This document shows positions 27,941 through 37,078 of a stretch of DNA of 64,000 nucleotides, piece by piece. Every line of letters begins with the position of its first letter. Positions within the stretch are counted from its first letter, which is position 1. The stretch lies in NCBI RefSeq assembly GCF_047607445.1, contig NZ_JBLKRT010000013.1, forward strand, positions 39,386 through 103,385, given 5' to 3'. The DNA comes from Crystallibacter sulfonylureivorans_A (GTDB lineage: Bacteria; Actinomycetota; Actinomycetes; Actinomycetales; Micrococcaceae). A model generated the notes under the pieces. The model saw only the letters and a program-made list of their open reading frames with translations. It did no database searches and was not told the origin of the DNA. The position numbers and the translations under genes were made by a program.

Positions 27941-29314
27941 TCAGCGGCCGAAATCCTGCGCCGAGTGGAAGGGACCGACGACGGTGATGACTCGGGGCGC
28001 GGCCGCCAATTCGGCCGCGAGTTCGCGGACCTGCTCCACGGTGACCGCCTTGATCCGGGCGAGCGACTCGTCGATATCCAGGAACTCCCCGGAGACCAGC
28101 TCGGCGCGGCCCAGCCGCGACATCCTTGAGCCGCTGTCCTCCAACGCCATCACAATGCCGCCGGACAGTTGGCCGACGGCGCGGCGCAGCTCGTCGGCGG
28201 TAATGCCGTCTGCCGCAAGCCGGTCCAGTTCGGCACCGAGCAAGTCGATCACTTGGCCGGTCTTGGCCGGGGAACACCCGGCGTACATGCCGAAGTAGCC
28301 GGCGTCGGCGTATGCGCCGGAGAAGGAATAGGTGGCGTAGGCCAGTCCGCGCTTCTCCCGGATCTCCTGGAACAGCCGGGAGGACATGCCGCCGCCCAGC
28401 ACCGCGTTCAGCACGCTCATCACGAAGCGGCGTTCATCGGTGGCGTTGATGGACGGGCAGCCCATCACGATGTTCGCCTGCTCCACCGGACGGCGGTGCA
28501 CATAGGTGCCGGCCACCGGGGTGACGGCTGCTGCGGCGGTCTGCCGCCGCGGCACCGGCACGGCGCCGGGTTCAAGGTGCCAGCCGGCAGCTTCCAGCGC
28601 GGCGAGCACCTGGGTGCACACCGTGTCGTGGTCCAGCCCGCCGGCCGCGGTCACCACCAGCTCATCCGGCCGGTAGTAGCGCTGGTAATGGGACCAGACC
28701 GAGTCGCGGGCCACGGCTTTGATCGCTTCGGGGGTGCCACCGATCGGCCGGCCCAGCGGATGCCCGCCGAGCACTGCCTCAACAAATTTTTCGTGGCTCA
28801 CATCCGCGGGATCGTCATTGTCCATGGCGATCTCTTCGAGGATGACTCCGCGTTCCTGCTCGAGTTCCTGCGGATCCAAGACCGCGGACGTGATCATGTC
28901 AGCGATGACGTCGATGGCCATCGGCAGGTCCGAATCGAGGACCCGGGCGTAGTAGCAGGTACTTTCCTTGGCCGTGGCCGCATTCGATTCGCCGCCGACT
29001 TCGTCAAAAGCGGACGCGATGTCCAATGCGGTGCGGCGTTTGGTGCCCTTGAAGAGCAAATGCTCCAGGAAGTGGGTCGAGCCGTGTTGGCCCGCGGCTT
29101 CATCCCGCGAACCGACACCGACCCAGAAACCAATCGTCGCCGACCGTTGGCCGGGCATTGCTTCGGTCAGCACCCGCACTCCGCCGGGCAGCACCGAGCG
29201 GCGCACGATGGCGCCGCCCGGTTCGCCGTGGATCAGCGTCGGGTCAGACCCGCCGAGCTCGGTGGCATCGGCATGCTGCATGCTGCCGGCCAGCGGCAGG
29301 GCGACAACGGCCAT
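27941..29314 (-). CDS. M16 family zinc metallopeptidase
   Basis: Processing-peptidase/insulinase-type protease of 457 residues in two homologous halves. The inverted zinc motif HFLEH (81-85) and the distal Glu in ERGVILEEIAM (about 155-165) are intact, so this is the active-type single-chain form. It lies two bases after pnp on the same strand, the standard actinobacterial pnp-M16 pair, and probably shares its promoter. The natural substrate is unknown. Confidence 0.94.
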   Translation of the reverse strand: MAVVALPLAGSMQHADATELGGSDPTLIHGEPGGAIVRRSVLPGGVRVLTEAMPGQRSATIGFWVGVGSRDEAAGQHGSTHFLEHLLFKGTKRRTALDIASAFDEVGGESNAATAKESTCYYARVLDSDLPMAIDVIADMITSAVLDPQELEQERGVILEEIAMDNDDPADVSHEKFVEAVLGGHPLGRPIGGTPEAIKAVARDSVWSHYQRYYRPDELVVTAAGGLDHDTVCTQVLAALEAAGWHLEPGAVPVPRRQTAAAAVTPVAGTYVHRRPVEQANIVMGCPSINATDERRFVMSVLNAVLGGGMSSRLFQEIREKRGLAYATYSFSGAYADAGYFGMYAGCSPAKTGQVIDLLGAELDRLAADGITADELRRAVGQLSGGIVMALEDSGSRMSRLGRAELVSGEFLDIDESLARIKAVTVEQVRELAAELAAAPRVITVVGPFHSAQDFGR

Positions 29315-29316
29315 AC

Positions 29317-31557
29317 TTACTCGGCCGCGGCCTCTTCGGCTGCCGCTTCTTCAGCTGCAGCCTCCTCGGCGACCACCGGAGCCAGCGACAACTTGCCGCG
29401 GTCGTCGATCTTGGTGATCTCGACCTGGACCTTTTGGCCCACCGACACCACGTCGTCGACGTTGTCCACCCGCTTGCCGCCGGCCAGCTTGCGCAGCTCG
29501 GAGATGTGCAGCAGCCCGTCCTTGCCCGGGGTCAGCGACACGAACGCACCGAAGGTGGTGGTCTTCACGACCGTGCCCAGGTACCGCTCGCCCACCTCGG
29601 GGACCTGCGGGTTGGCGATCGCGTTCACTGCCGCGCGGGCAGCCTCGGCGGCCGTACCGTCGGTGGCGCCGATCAGGACCGTGCCGTCATCTTCGATGGA
29701 GATGTCCGCGCCGGTGTCTTCCTGGATCTGGTTGATCATCTTGCCCTTGGGGCCAATGACCTCGCCGATCTTGTCCACGGGGATCTTGACCGAGATGATC
29801 CGCGGGGCGAATTCGCTCATTTCGTCCGGACGGTCGATCGCGGCGTTGATTACGCCGAGGATGTGCAGCCGGGCCTCGCGGGCCTGCTTCAGCGCGGCGG
29901 CCAGCACGGAGGCCGGGATTCCGTCGAGCTTGGTGTCCAGCTGGATGGCCGTGACGAACTCCGAGGTACCGGCGACCTTGAAGTCCATGTCGCCGAACGC
30001 GTCCTCTGCGCCCAGGATGTCCGTCAGCGCGGCGTAGCGGGTTTCGCCGTTCACCTGGTCGGAGACCAGGCCCATGGCGATACCGGCCACCGGAGCCTTC
30101 AGCGGCACACCGGCGTTGAGCATGGACAGCGTGGAGGCGCAGACCGAGCCCATCGAGGTGGAGCCGTTGGAGCTGAGGGCTTCCGAGACCTGGCGGATGG
30201 CGTACGGGAATTCTTCACGCGAGGGAAGCACCGGAACCAAGGCACGCTCCGCCAGTGCGCCGTGGCCGATTTCGCGGCGCTTCGGCGAACCCACACGGCC
30301 GGTTTCACCGGTGGAGTACGGCGGGAAGTTGTAGTTGTGCATGTAGCGCTTGCGGGTGACCGGCGACAGCGAATCGATCTGCTGTTCCATCTTCAGCATG
30401 TTCAAGGTGGTGACGCCCAGGATCTGGGTTTCGCCGCGCTCGAAGATGGCCGAACCGTGGACGCGGGGCAGGACTTCCACTTCAGCGGTGAGCTTGCGGA
30501 TGTCGCTGAGGCCGCGGCCGTCGATGCGGACCTGGTCGGTCAGGATGCGCTGGCGCACGACCTTCTTGGTCACCGAGTTGAAGGCTGCGGAGATTTCCTT
30601 CTCCCGGCCGGCGAATTCGGCGGTCTCGGTGCCGGCGAGCTGAGCCAGGACCTCGGCCTTGAAGGCGTCGGCGGCGTCGTTGCGCTCCTGCTTGTCGGCG
30701 ATCGAGAAGATCTCGGTCAGCTTGGCAGCGGCGGCGGACTCGACGGCGGCGAAGACGTCGTCCTCGTAGTCCCGGAAGATCGGGAACTCGACGGTCGGCT
30801 TGGCGGCCCGCGCGGCGAGATCGGACTGGGCGTCGCAGAGCGCGCGGATGAACGGCTTGGACGCCTCCAGGCCCTCGGCCACAACCTCTTCGGTCGGGGC
30901 GGTGGCGCCCTCGTCCTTGATCAGGTTCCAGGCGTTGTCGGTTGCCTCGGCCTCGACCATCATGATCGCGACGTCGTCACCGGCAATGCGGCCGGCCACG
31001 ACCATGCTGAACACGGCGCGTTCCAGCTCGGAGTGCTTCGGGAAGGCCACCCACTGGCCGTCCACCAGCGCCACGCGGACGCCGCCGATCGGACCGGAGA
31101 AGGGCAGGCCGGACAGCTGGGTGGACATGGACGAGGCGTTGATTGCCACGACGTCGTACAGCACGTCCGGGTTGATCGCCAGCACGGTGACCACGATCTG
31201 GACCTCGTTGCGCAGCCCCTTGACGAAGGCCGGACGCAGCGGACGGTCCATTAGGCGGCAGGCCAGGATCGCTTCCGTGGACGGACGGCCTTCGCGGCGG
31301 AAGAACGAGCCCGGGATGCGGCCGGCGGCGTACATGCGCTCTTCCACATCGACGGTCAGCGGGAAGAAGTCGAAGCCTTCGCGCGGCGACTTGCCCGCCG
31401 TCGTGGCGGAGAGCAGGGCGGTGTCTTCGTCGATGTAGACCATCGCCGAGCCGGCCGCCTGCTGGGCAACACGGCCGGTTTCAAACCGGATCACGCGCTG
31501 GCCGAAGCGGCCGTTGTCAATGACCGCTTCTGAGAACTGAATTTCGGGACCCTCCAA
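29317..31557 (-). CDS. pnp: Polyribonucleotide nucleotidyltransferase (PNPase)
   Basis: Phosphorolytic 3'-5' exoribonuclease and guanosine-pentaphosphate synthetase in actinobacteria. 746 residues: two RNase PH domains, then KH (about 560-620) and S1 (about 640-710) domains and an Ala/Glu tail. The start is TTG 31557 rather than the GTG three codons earlier, because GGAGGTGA lies five bases upstream of the TTG and the protein then begins MEGPEIQFSEAV as in relatives. The roughly 250-base leader carries two hairpins. Confidence 0.95.
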   Translation of the reverse strand: MEGPEIQFSEAVIDNGRFGQRVIRFETGRVAQQAAGSAMVYIDEDTALLSATTAGKSPREGFDFFPLTVDVEERMYAAGRIPGSFFRREGRPSTEAILACRLMDRPLRPAFVKGLRNEVQIVVTVLAINPDVLYDVVAINASSMSTQLSGLPFSGPIGGVRVALVDGQWVAFPKHSELERAVFSMVVAGRIAGDDVAIMMVEAEATDNAWNLIKDEGATAPTEEVVAEGLEASKPFIRALCDAQSDLAARAAKPTVEFPIFRDYEDDVFAAVESAAAAKLTEIFSIADKQERNDAADAFKAEVLAQLAGTETAEFAGREKEISAAFNSVTKKVVRQRILTDQVRIDGRGLSDIRKLTAEVEVLPRVHGSAIFERGETQILGVTTLNMLKMEQQIDSLSPVTRKRYMHNYNFPPYSTGETGRVGSPKRREIGHGALAERALVPVLPSREEFPYAIRQVSEALSSNGSTSMGSVCASTLSMLNAGVPLKAPVAGIAMGLVSDQVNGETRYAALTDILGAEDAFGDMDFKVAGTSEFVTAIQLDTKLDGIPASVLAAALKQAREARLHILGVINAAIDRPDEMSEFAPRIISVKIPVDKIGEVIGPKGKMINQIQEDTGADISIEDDGTVLIGATDGTAAEAARAAVNAIANPQVPEVGERYLGTVVKTTTFGAFVSLTPGKDGLLHISELRKLAGGKRVDNVDDVVSVGQKVQVEITKIDDRGKLSLAPVVAEEAAAEEAAAEEAAAE

Positions 31558-31810
31558 GAGAGTCACCTCCGTTTCTTCGAGTGAGCGGAGGCTGCCGGTA
31601 TCTGCCCAGACCTGCCGGCCGTTGCACGGCCCGCCTGCCTGTACGCCACCCGGTCTTCGATCGAGACCTACGGGCTGTCCAAGGGACGTCCCGGAAGCCA
31701 CTACCGAGGACCGCGAATGCCGCGATACCGGAAGTCTCCAGTTGATGTAGTTATCGCCCAGCGGTGTCCCGCTGGCCGTCTCCTACCGCGCCGGTAGGGC
31801 GAGGTAGGAA
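31558..31810 (-). promoter_or_regulatory. pnp 5' leader with two hairpins
   Basis: No gene lies between pnp and the rpsO terminator. Two perfect stem-loops are visible: CCTACC/GGTAGG around 5 bases (31782-31787/31793-31798) and CCAGCGG/CCGCTGG around 4 bases (31758-31764/31769-31775). In E. coli pnp is autoregulated through a leader hairpin cut by RNase III, so these are candidates for a similar control. Confidence 0.5.
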
Positions 31811-31814
31811 AAAA

Positions 31815-31856
31815 GCGGCTCTTCTGTTCGCTTGTTGCGATGAACGGAAGAGCCGC
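31815..31856 (-). terminator. Intrinsic terminator of rpsO
   Basis: Ten-bp perfect stem (arms 31815-31824 and 31847-31856; GCGGCTCTTC type) with a 22-base loop, followed on the minus strand by six T residues. Clear Rho-independent terminator 13 bases after the rpsO stop. Confidence 0.93.
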
Positions 31857-31868
31857 CTCCTTCACTGA

Positions 31869-32138
31869 CTAGCGGCGCAGGCCGAGGCGCTCGATGAGCG
31901 AACGGTAGCGCGTAATGTCGGTTTCACGCAGGTAGGTGAGCATACGACGGCGACGGCCAACCAGGGCCATCAGGCCGCGGCGGGTGTGGTGGTCGTGCTT
32001 GTGCATCTTCAGGTGTTCGGTCAGGTCGGAGATGCGACGGGACAGAACAGCGATCTGTACCTCGGGGGAACCCGTGTCGCCCTCGTGCGTGGCGTATTCC
32101 TTGATGATTTCCTGCTTGAGCGCGGCGTCCAATGCCAC
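31869..32138 (-). CDS. rpsO: 30S ribosomal protein S15
   Basis: Primary 16S rRNA-binding protein of the small subunit platform. 89 residues, full length, with the signature GDTGSPEVQIAVLSRRI and HKHDHHTRRGLMALVGRRRRML. GTG 32138 has AGGAG five bases upstream. Followed by a strong intrinsic terminator, so it is largely insulated from pnp. Confidence 0.98.
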   Translation of the reverse strand: MALDAALKQEIIKEYATHEGDTGSPEVQIAVLSRRISDLTEHLKMHKHDHHTRRGLMALVGRRRRMLTYLRETDITRYRSLIERLGLRR

Positions 32139-32300
32139 AATAACTCCTAGAAGTTGTGCCGTGAGGCCCGAGTCAGCACTTCGCTGCCGGGGGCTCCGTA
32201 CCATCCGCCGGCAGCCAGAGACTGCCGGACGCCGAGCACAGAGGGATACAGCCGCCACGGACCGCAGCCGAATCCACCGGCAAGTTTACCTGTTGCGGAC

Positions 32301-33272
32301 TCAGTCTGTCGAAAGCAGGCTGCGCGTACGCGCCACGTCGTCGTGCATCTGGGCGATCAACGCCTCGGGGCCGGTGTAGGCCACCATGCCGCGGAGTCGC
32401 TGCACGAATTCGACCACGACCTGCTGGCCGTAAAGATCGAAGTCGTCGGTGCTGTCCTCCGGCCGGTCAATGACGTGCGCCTCAACCCGGCGGCTGGCAC
32501 CTTCGAACGTGGGGTTCGAGCCCACCGAGATGGCGGCCGGCCATCTGGTGCCGCGCTCATCCACGAGCCAGCCGGCGTACACGCCGTCGGCCGGGATCAG
32601 CCCGGAGGAATGCTTCGAGAGGTTGGCAGTGGGAAAGCCGAGTTCGCGCCCGCGGGCGTCGCCGTGCACCACCTCGCCGCGCATCCGGTGGGTCCGTCCC
32701 AGCACCTCGGCTGCCATGGCCACATCGCCGGCGGCCAGTGCCTCGCGCACCCACGACGACGAGCAGCGCCGGCTGCCGTCGGAGCCGCCATCCGCATCTG
32801 CTTCGTATTCCTCAACGACCTCGACGGCGAATCCGAATTGCCGCCCGAGTTCCTGCATGGTGCTGACATCGCCGGCGTTGTCCTTGCCGAAGCGCGTATC
32901 GTGTCCGATCACCACGGCCGTTGCGCCCAGGGTCTCGACGAAAACGTTGCGGACAAATTGCTCGGGGGTCTCGCCGGCCAGTTCCAGCGTGTAGGTCATC
33001 ATCAGCAGGCCGTCCAGACCGCTGGCTGCCAATGCCTCGACGCGGTCTTCCAGCCCCATGATCAGCTGCGGGGCCGCGTCCGGCCGGTGCACCTGTGAGG
33101 GATGCGGGTCAAAGGAGATGGCGACGGCCTGCGCCTCGCGGTCGGCAGCCGTCTCCACCAGCCGGCGCAGCACCTGCTGGTGGCCGCGGTGCACGCCGTC
33201 GAAGTTGCCCAGTGTCACCACTGATGGACCAAAGCCACGGGGTACGTCGGCCAGGTCTTTCCAGTAGTGCAC
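32301..33272 (-). CDS. ribF: Bifunctional riboflavin kinase / FAD synthetase
   Basis: Makes FMN and then FAD. 323 residues: N-terminal nucleotidyltransferase domain with TLGNFDGVHRGHQ and GHDTRFGKDNAGD, C-terminal flavokinase domain with RELGFPTANL and GVYAGWLVD. GTG 33272 has GAGGAG six bases upstream. Between truB and rpsO as in many actinobacteria. Confidence 0.96.
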   Translation of the reverse strand: MHYWKDLADVPRGFGPSVVTLGNFDGVHRGHQQVLRRLVETAADREAQAVAISFDPHPSQVHRPDAAPQLIMGLEDRVEALAASGLDGLLMMTYTLELAGETPEQFVRNVFVETLGATAVVIGHDTRFGKDNAGDVSTMQELGRQFGFAVEVVEEYEADADGGSDGSRRCSSSWVREALAAGDVAMAAEVLGRTHRMRGEVVHGDARGRELGFPTANLSKHSSGLIPADGVYAGWLVDERGTRWPAAISVGSNPTFEGASRRVEAHVIDRPEDSTDDFDLYGQQVVVEFVQRLRGMVAYTGPEALIAQMHDDVARTRSLLSTD

Positions 33273-33331
33273 AGTGAACTCCTCGTTGATTGGGCCTTGA
33301 GCGGTTGCGGCCCCGCGCCGGGCCCCTTCCA

Positions 33332-33805
33332 TTATGGACGATCTTCCGCGGGCTTCTGCCCGGCGCCCGGTCGGTGCAACCAGAGCCACCAGAGACCGAT
33401 CACTGGTAGCAGCAACGGGACATAGCCGTAGCCTTGGCCAAAGCCGGACCACACGGTGTCCTGCGGCAGCAGTTCCGGGTCCAGCAGGCTGAGGAGTCCC
33501 ACGGCGACGACGCCCAGGAGTTCGATGCCCACCGCGGCCACGGACAGCCAGTAGGAGCGGATCCCGGACTTGGCCAGCGTAATGGTCGCCAGGATGTACA
33601 CCAGGGCGGCGAAGGCGGAAAGCAGGTAGGCCACCGGGGCTTCGTCGAACTTGGTGGCGATCTGGTATCCCGCCCGCGCGGTGGCGGACAGCGCAAAGAC
33701 ACCGTAGACGGCCACCAGCAGGCGGCCGAAACCGGTGGCCCGGCGTGCCACCTCGTTGGTGTCCTGCCCCCGCTGGACTTGCTGTTGCTCCCTGCCCGTG
33801 TTCAT
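33332..33805 (-). CDS. Four-helix membrane protein of unknown function
   Basis: 157 residues; a ~25-residue Gln/Arg-rich N-terminus, then four hydrophobic segments (about 27-45, 60-78, 86-104, 122-140). No recognisable family motif. ATG 33805 overlaps the stop of the next upstream membrane gene (ATGA), so the two form a coupled pair and may interact. Located between truB and ribF. Confidence 0.75.
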   Translation of the reverse strand: MNTGREQQQVQRGQDTNEVARRATGFGRLLVAVYGVFALSATARAGYQIATKFDEAPVAYLLSAFAALVYILATITLAKSGIRSYWLSVAAVGIELLGVVAVGLLSLLDPELLPQDTVWSGFGQGYGYVPLLLPVIGLWWLWLHRPGAGQKPAEDRP

Positions 33806-34176
33806 ACGACGATTGGTCCGTCCCAAATCTGTTCCATCCTTACCAACATCACGAAGACCGTCACGGCGGCGGCGCCCAGCACCAGATTGCTCCACCGGCT
33901 GCGGTCAGTGATCGACCACCAGAAGGCCGCCACCGGCACCAGCAGCGCGGTGATCAGATAGCCCCAGAATTCCCAGGTCTCCCCGGCGACGTTTTCTCCG
34001 GAAGCCTGCCGGATGATGCCGGCCACGGCGTAGACCAGCAGAAACAACTCCACCGCGGCCAGCGAGAGGATCGTAATGTCATTCGGACCGTGCTTCAGGA
34101 TGGCCGCGACCACGCAGATAACGGCCGCCAGCAACGTCACCACGATGCCTGCAATGAAGAATCCGTCGAACATCAT
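33802..34176 (-). CDS. Four-helix membrane protein of unknown function
   Basis: 124 residues, almost all in four hydrophobic segments (about 5-27, 34-55, 68-88, 97-113). No family recognised. Overlaps truB upstream by four bases (start 34176, truB stop 34173) and its partner downstream, so truB and both membrane genes look like one transcript. Could be a small integral-membrane complex; no evidence for function. Confidence 0.75.
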   Translation of the reverse strand: MMFDGFFIAGIVVTLLAAVICVVAAILKHGPNDITILSLAAVELFLLVYAVAGIIRQASGENVAGETWEFWGYLITALLVPVAAFWWSITDRSRWSNLVLGAAAVTVFVMLVRMEQIWDGPIVV

Positions 34177-35081
34177 TTGTCTGCCGCCTCGTTTCCCGGT
34201 GCGAAGACGAGCAGCGGCTTGGCTTGCGAATCGGTGTCCTCCAGCAGCGCTACCAGCGACCCGTCCGGGGCGAACGCCGCGGTAGCGCCGGCGGCTCCCC
34301 CGGCCGGAATCCGCCGGCCGTGCGAGACGTCGTCGGCTTCCGCGGCACTGAGTTCACGGGCTGGGAACAGCTCCCGGGCGGCCTCATTAAGGGCCGTCAG
34401 CTGAAGGTTGTCTGCCAACTGTTCCAGGGTAGCTGCGTCTTCAATCCGAAACGGCCCCACCCGGGTCCGGCGCAGCGCGGTCAAATGACCGCCGACCCCC
34501 AAATGCTCCCCGAGGTCGCGCGCCAGGGCACGGATATAGGTGCCCGACGAGCATTCGACGGTCACGTCCACATCCTGCACCTTCCCGCCGCGCTCCCGCC
34601 GGATACCGTGGATCTCGAACCGGTGGATGGTGACCGGCCGCGCCGGCAGCGACACCTCCTGGCCGGAACGGACACGGGCATAGGACCGCTGGCCGTTGAC
34701 CTTGATGGCCGAGACACTGCTTGGTACCTGCTGGATGTCACCGGTCAGCGCGGCGACGCCATCACGGATTTGTTGTTCAGTCACGGCCGCGGCGATGGTT
34801 TCTGCAGTGATATCGCCTTCGGCGTCGTCAGTTACCGTCGACTGGCCCAGGCGGATGGTCGCGTCATACGTTTTGCTGGCACCGACTATGTAGGTCAGCA
34901 GTCGCGTTGCCTTGTTGACACCGATCACCAGGACGCCGGTGGCCATAGGGTCAAGGGTGCCGGCATGGCCGACTTTTCGCGTTCCGGACAGCCGGCGCAT
35001 GCGCCCAACCACGTCATGGCTGGTCCACCCCTGCGGCTTGTCGACAAGTATCAGTCCAGAGTGGAGCAGGCCAGAAGTCAC
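34173..35081 (-). CDS. truB: tRNA pseudouridine(55) synthase
   Basis: Makes Psi55 in the T-loop of tRNAs. 302 residues with the catalytic Asp44 in HAGTLDPMATGVL and the KPQGWTSHDVV N-terminal motif; a C-terminal PUA-like extension ends near residue 290. Start GTG 35081 with AAAGG just upstream. Coupled to the two membrane genes. Confidence 0.96.
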   Translation of the reverse strand: MTSGLLHSGLILVDKPQGWTSHDVVGRMRRLSGTRKVGHAGTLDPMATGVLVIGVNKATRLLTYIVGASKTYDATIRLGQSTVTDDAEGDITAETIAAAVTEQQIRDGVAALTGDIQQVPSSVSAIKVNGQRSYARVRSGQEVSLPARPVTIHRFEIHGIRRERGGKVQDVDVTVECSSGTYIRALARDLGEHLGVGGHLTALRRTRVGPFRIEDAATLEQLADNLQLTALNEAARELFPARELSAAEADDVSHGRRIPAGGAAGATAAFAPDGSLVALLEDTDSQAKPLLVFAPGNEAADK

Positions 35082-35141
35082 GCCTTTCAGTATATGGCGT
35101 CCCGGGTGCGGGTCGGTTCTCCGGGTTTAAAGCATGAATCG

Positions 35142-35170
35142 TTGACAGCCCCCGTCGGCCGGAATAGCTT
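35142..35170 (+). promoter_or_regulatory. Candidate promoter of the ScyD-like gene
   Basis: TTGACA (35142-35147), 17-base spacer, TAGCTT (35165-35170) in the 252-base gap between truB and the plus-strand gene at 35334. The leader would be about 155 bases. Confidence 0.45.
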
Positions 35171-35333
35171 GACCTCACTGCGTGCCGCACTCGGCCTGAG
35201 GGGAACATCAGCAGGGGGAAACAACAGGCTGGGCACAGTCGCCTTTTTTGGCATCACTTGCGCTTTACTCCAGTCATTCCACCGAACTGCGAGACATCTG
35301 AGGTGCCCCGCGGCTTCTTATAGGAGCTCATCC

Positions 35334-36455
35334 GTGAACAAAAGAAGACTCTATCTTGCCCTGCCCTTGGTGCTCGGCTTGTCGCTCAGCACTGGCTTGG
35401 CGCCGGCATCGTCCGCCGACCGCAACAGCCACAAACCACCCGCGACCGCCACGCTTGCCGACGGCTTGCTGTCCCCCTTGAGCCTTGCTGCTGGCCGGCA
35501 CGGACTCTACGTAACCCAAAACTTCGCCGGCATCTTGAACAAGGTCAAGTCGAACGGCGACCCCAAAGTGTTGCACAGTTCCGGCGGTCCCGAAGTCGGA
35601 TCCGTCTCCCTCTACAAGGACACCGTCTACTTCTCGGAAGGCGCCGGCGGTATGGACGGCCAGCCGAACGAACAGTGGATCAAGTCGCTGGAAAATCACC
35701 GCAAGGCCTCGCCGAAGAAGATCGCGGACATCGCCGCCTATGAGGCCAAGCGGAACCCGGACGGCCGGATCACCTACGGGTTCCGCAATGTCCGGGATCA
35801 ACGGTGCCTGGACCAGATCCCCGAAGGAATCCCGGGGAAGTACAAAGGCCAGGTTGACTCCCATGTCTACGCAACCGCCGTCGACAAGCGCAGCATTTAC
35901 GTGGCCGACGCCGGCGCCAACGCGATCCTGAGGGTGGACAAGCGCAGCAAGCGGGTCAGCACCGTGGCGGTACTGCCGGCGACCTCCGTCCGCATCACCG
36001 CAGTCATGGCCGCGGGCATGGGCCTGCCGGACTGCGTGGTTGGCGAGAAGTACTACCTGGAGCCGGTGCCCACCGATGTGGAGTTTGGCAAGCACGGCTG
36101 GTTGTACGTCACGTCGCTGCCGGGCGGACCGGAAGACGGGAGCATTGGTGCGCTGGGCCGGGTGTATAAGGTCCACTCCGGATCCGGCAAGGTGGTACAG
36201 CTGGCCAGCGGCTTCTCCGGCGCCACGAACCTGGCCGTCAGTTCGCGGGGCGACATCTACGTGGCGGAGATGTTCGGCAACAAGATTTCCGTGGTGAAGA
36301 AGGGGTACCACAAGCCTCGGACATTCCTTGAGGCGACTGCCCCCGGTGCACTCGAGATTCACGACAACCGGCTCTACGCCACGACGCAAGCCTTGCCCGA
36401 TTTCACCGGTCAAACACCCCCGGCTGGAAAGATCCTCAAGATCAAGCTGCGCTGA
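35334..36455 (+). CDS. Secreted ScyD/ScyE-family (beta-propeller-like) protein
   Basis: 373 residues. A signal peptide (KRRLYLALPLVLGLSLSTGLAPASSA) is followed by repeated strand-rich units such as LYVTQNFAGILNKV, IYVADAGANAILRV and IYVAEMFGNKISVV, the NHL/SMP-30-like propeller pattern of ScyD/ScyE-family extracellular proteins. GTG 35334 has GGAG seven bases upstream. An isolated plus-strand gene within the minus-strand translation cluster, so probably a later insertion. Role unknown. Confidence 0.82.
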   Translation: MNKRRLYLALPLVLGLSLSTGLAPASSADRNSHKPPATATLADGLLSPLSLAAGRHGLYVTQNFAGILNKVKSNGDPKVLHSSGGPEVGSVSLYKDTVYFSEGAGGMDGQPNEQWIKSLENHRKASPKKIADIAAYEAKRNPDGRITYGFRNVRDQRCLDQIPEGIPGKYKGQVDSHVYATAVDKRSIYVADAGANAILRVDKRSKRVSTVAVLPATSVRITAVMAAGMGLPDCVVGEKYYLEPVPTDVEFGKHGWLYVTSLPGGPEDGSIGALGRVYKVHSGSGKVVQLASGFSGATNLAVSSRGDIYVAEMFGNKISVVKKGYHKPRTFLEATAPGALEIHDNRLYATTQALPDFTGQTPPAGKILKIKLR

Positions 36456-36479
36456 CGGCCCTCAGCGGCATAAAAGACA

Positions 36480-36516
36480 ACGGTGGGCCACCCGCGTGCA
36501 GCAGGTGGCCCACCGT
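36480..36516. terminator. Bidirectional hairpin (ScyD-like gene / rbfA)
   Basis: ACGGTGGGCCACC (36480-36492) pairs perfectly with 36504-36516 around an 11-base loop between the convergent genes; a weak T-rich stretch follows on the minus strand. Confidence 0.85.
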
Positions 36517-36533
36517 CGTCGTGCAGTGGTTGG

Positions 36534-36995
36534 TTACTCCGGGCGCGGCCCGCGGGCCGACTCGTCCTCGTCTTCGTCGGCGGGCTTGCGGTACGGATCT
36601 TCGCCGCCGGCAAAGGCGGCTCCTTCGGCCATCGCTGCCACTTCGGCGTCCTTGGCCTTTGCGGTGCGCAACAGTTCCTCCAGATGGCTGGCGTTGACCG
36701 GGATTTCGTCCGGGACGAACTCCAGCGTGGGCGTCAGCCGTGCGGTGATGTTGCGGCCCACTTCCGCCCGCAGGATGCCCTTGGCGGATTCCAGCGCCTT
36801 GCGGGTGCCATCCTGCTCTTCGTCGGTGCCGAAGACCGTGTAGTAGACGGTGGCGTGCTGCAGGTCGTTGGTCACCCGGGCGTCAGTGATGGTCACAAAC
36901 CCGAGGCGTGGGTCCTTGACCCGGCGCTCAAGCGCTTGGGCCACCACGACCTTGATCCGGTCGGCCATTTTGGCGGCGCGTGCTGGGTCTGCCAT
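36534..36995 (-). CDS. rbfA: 30S ribosome-binding factor A
   Basis: KH-type late 30S assembly factor. 153 residues; core (MADRIKVVVAQALERRVKDPRLGFVTITDARVT, split here only for description) in the first 45, and a C-terminal Glu/Asp-rich tail. ATG 36995 has AGGAGG four bases upstream. Follows infB by 83 bases. Confidence 0.95.
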   Translation of the reverse strand: MADPARAAKMADRIKVVVAQALERRVKDPRLGFVTITDARVTNDLQHATVYYTVFGTDEEQDGTRKALESAKGILRAEVGRNITARLTPTLEFVPDEIPVNASHLEELLRTAKAKDAEVAAMAEGAAFAGGEDPYRKPADEDEDESARGPRPE

Positions 36996-37078
36996 AACCC
37001 CTCCTCAATTCTGATGATGATGGCGGAAGAGCGGGCGCCCGGCGGCGATGCCACCAGACGCCCGCTGCAAGCCGACTG

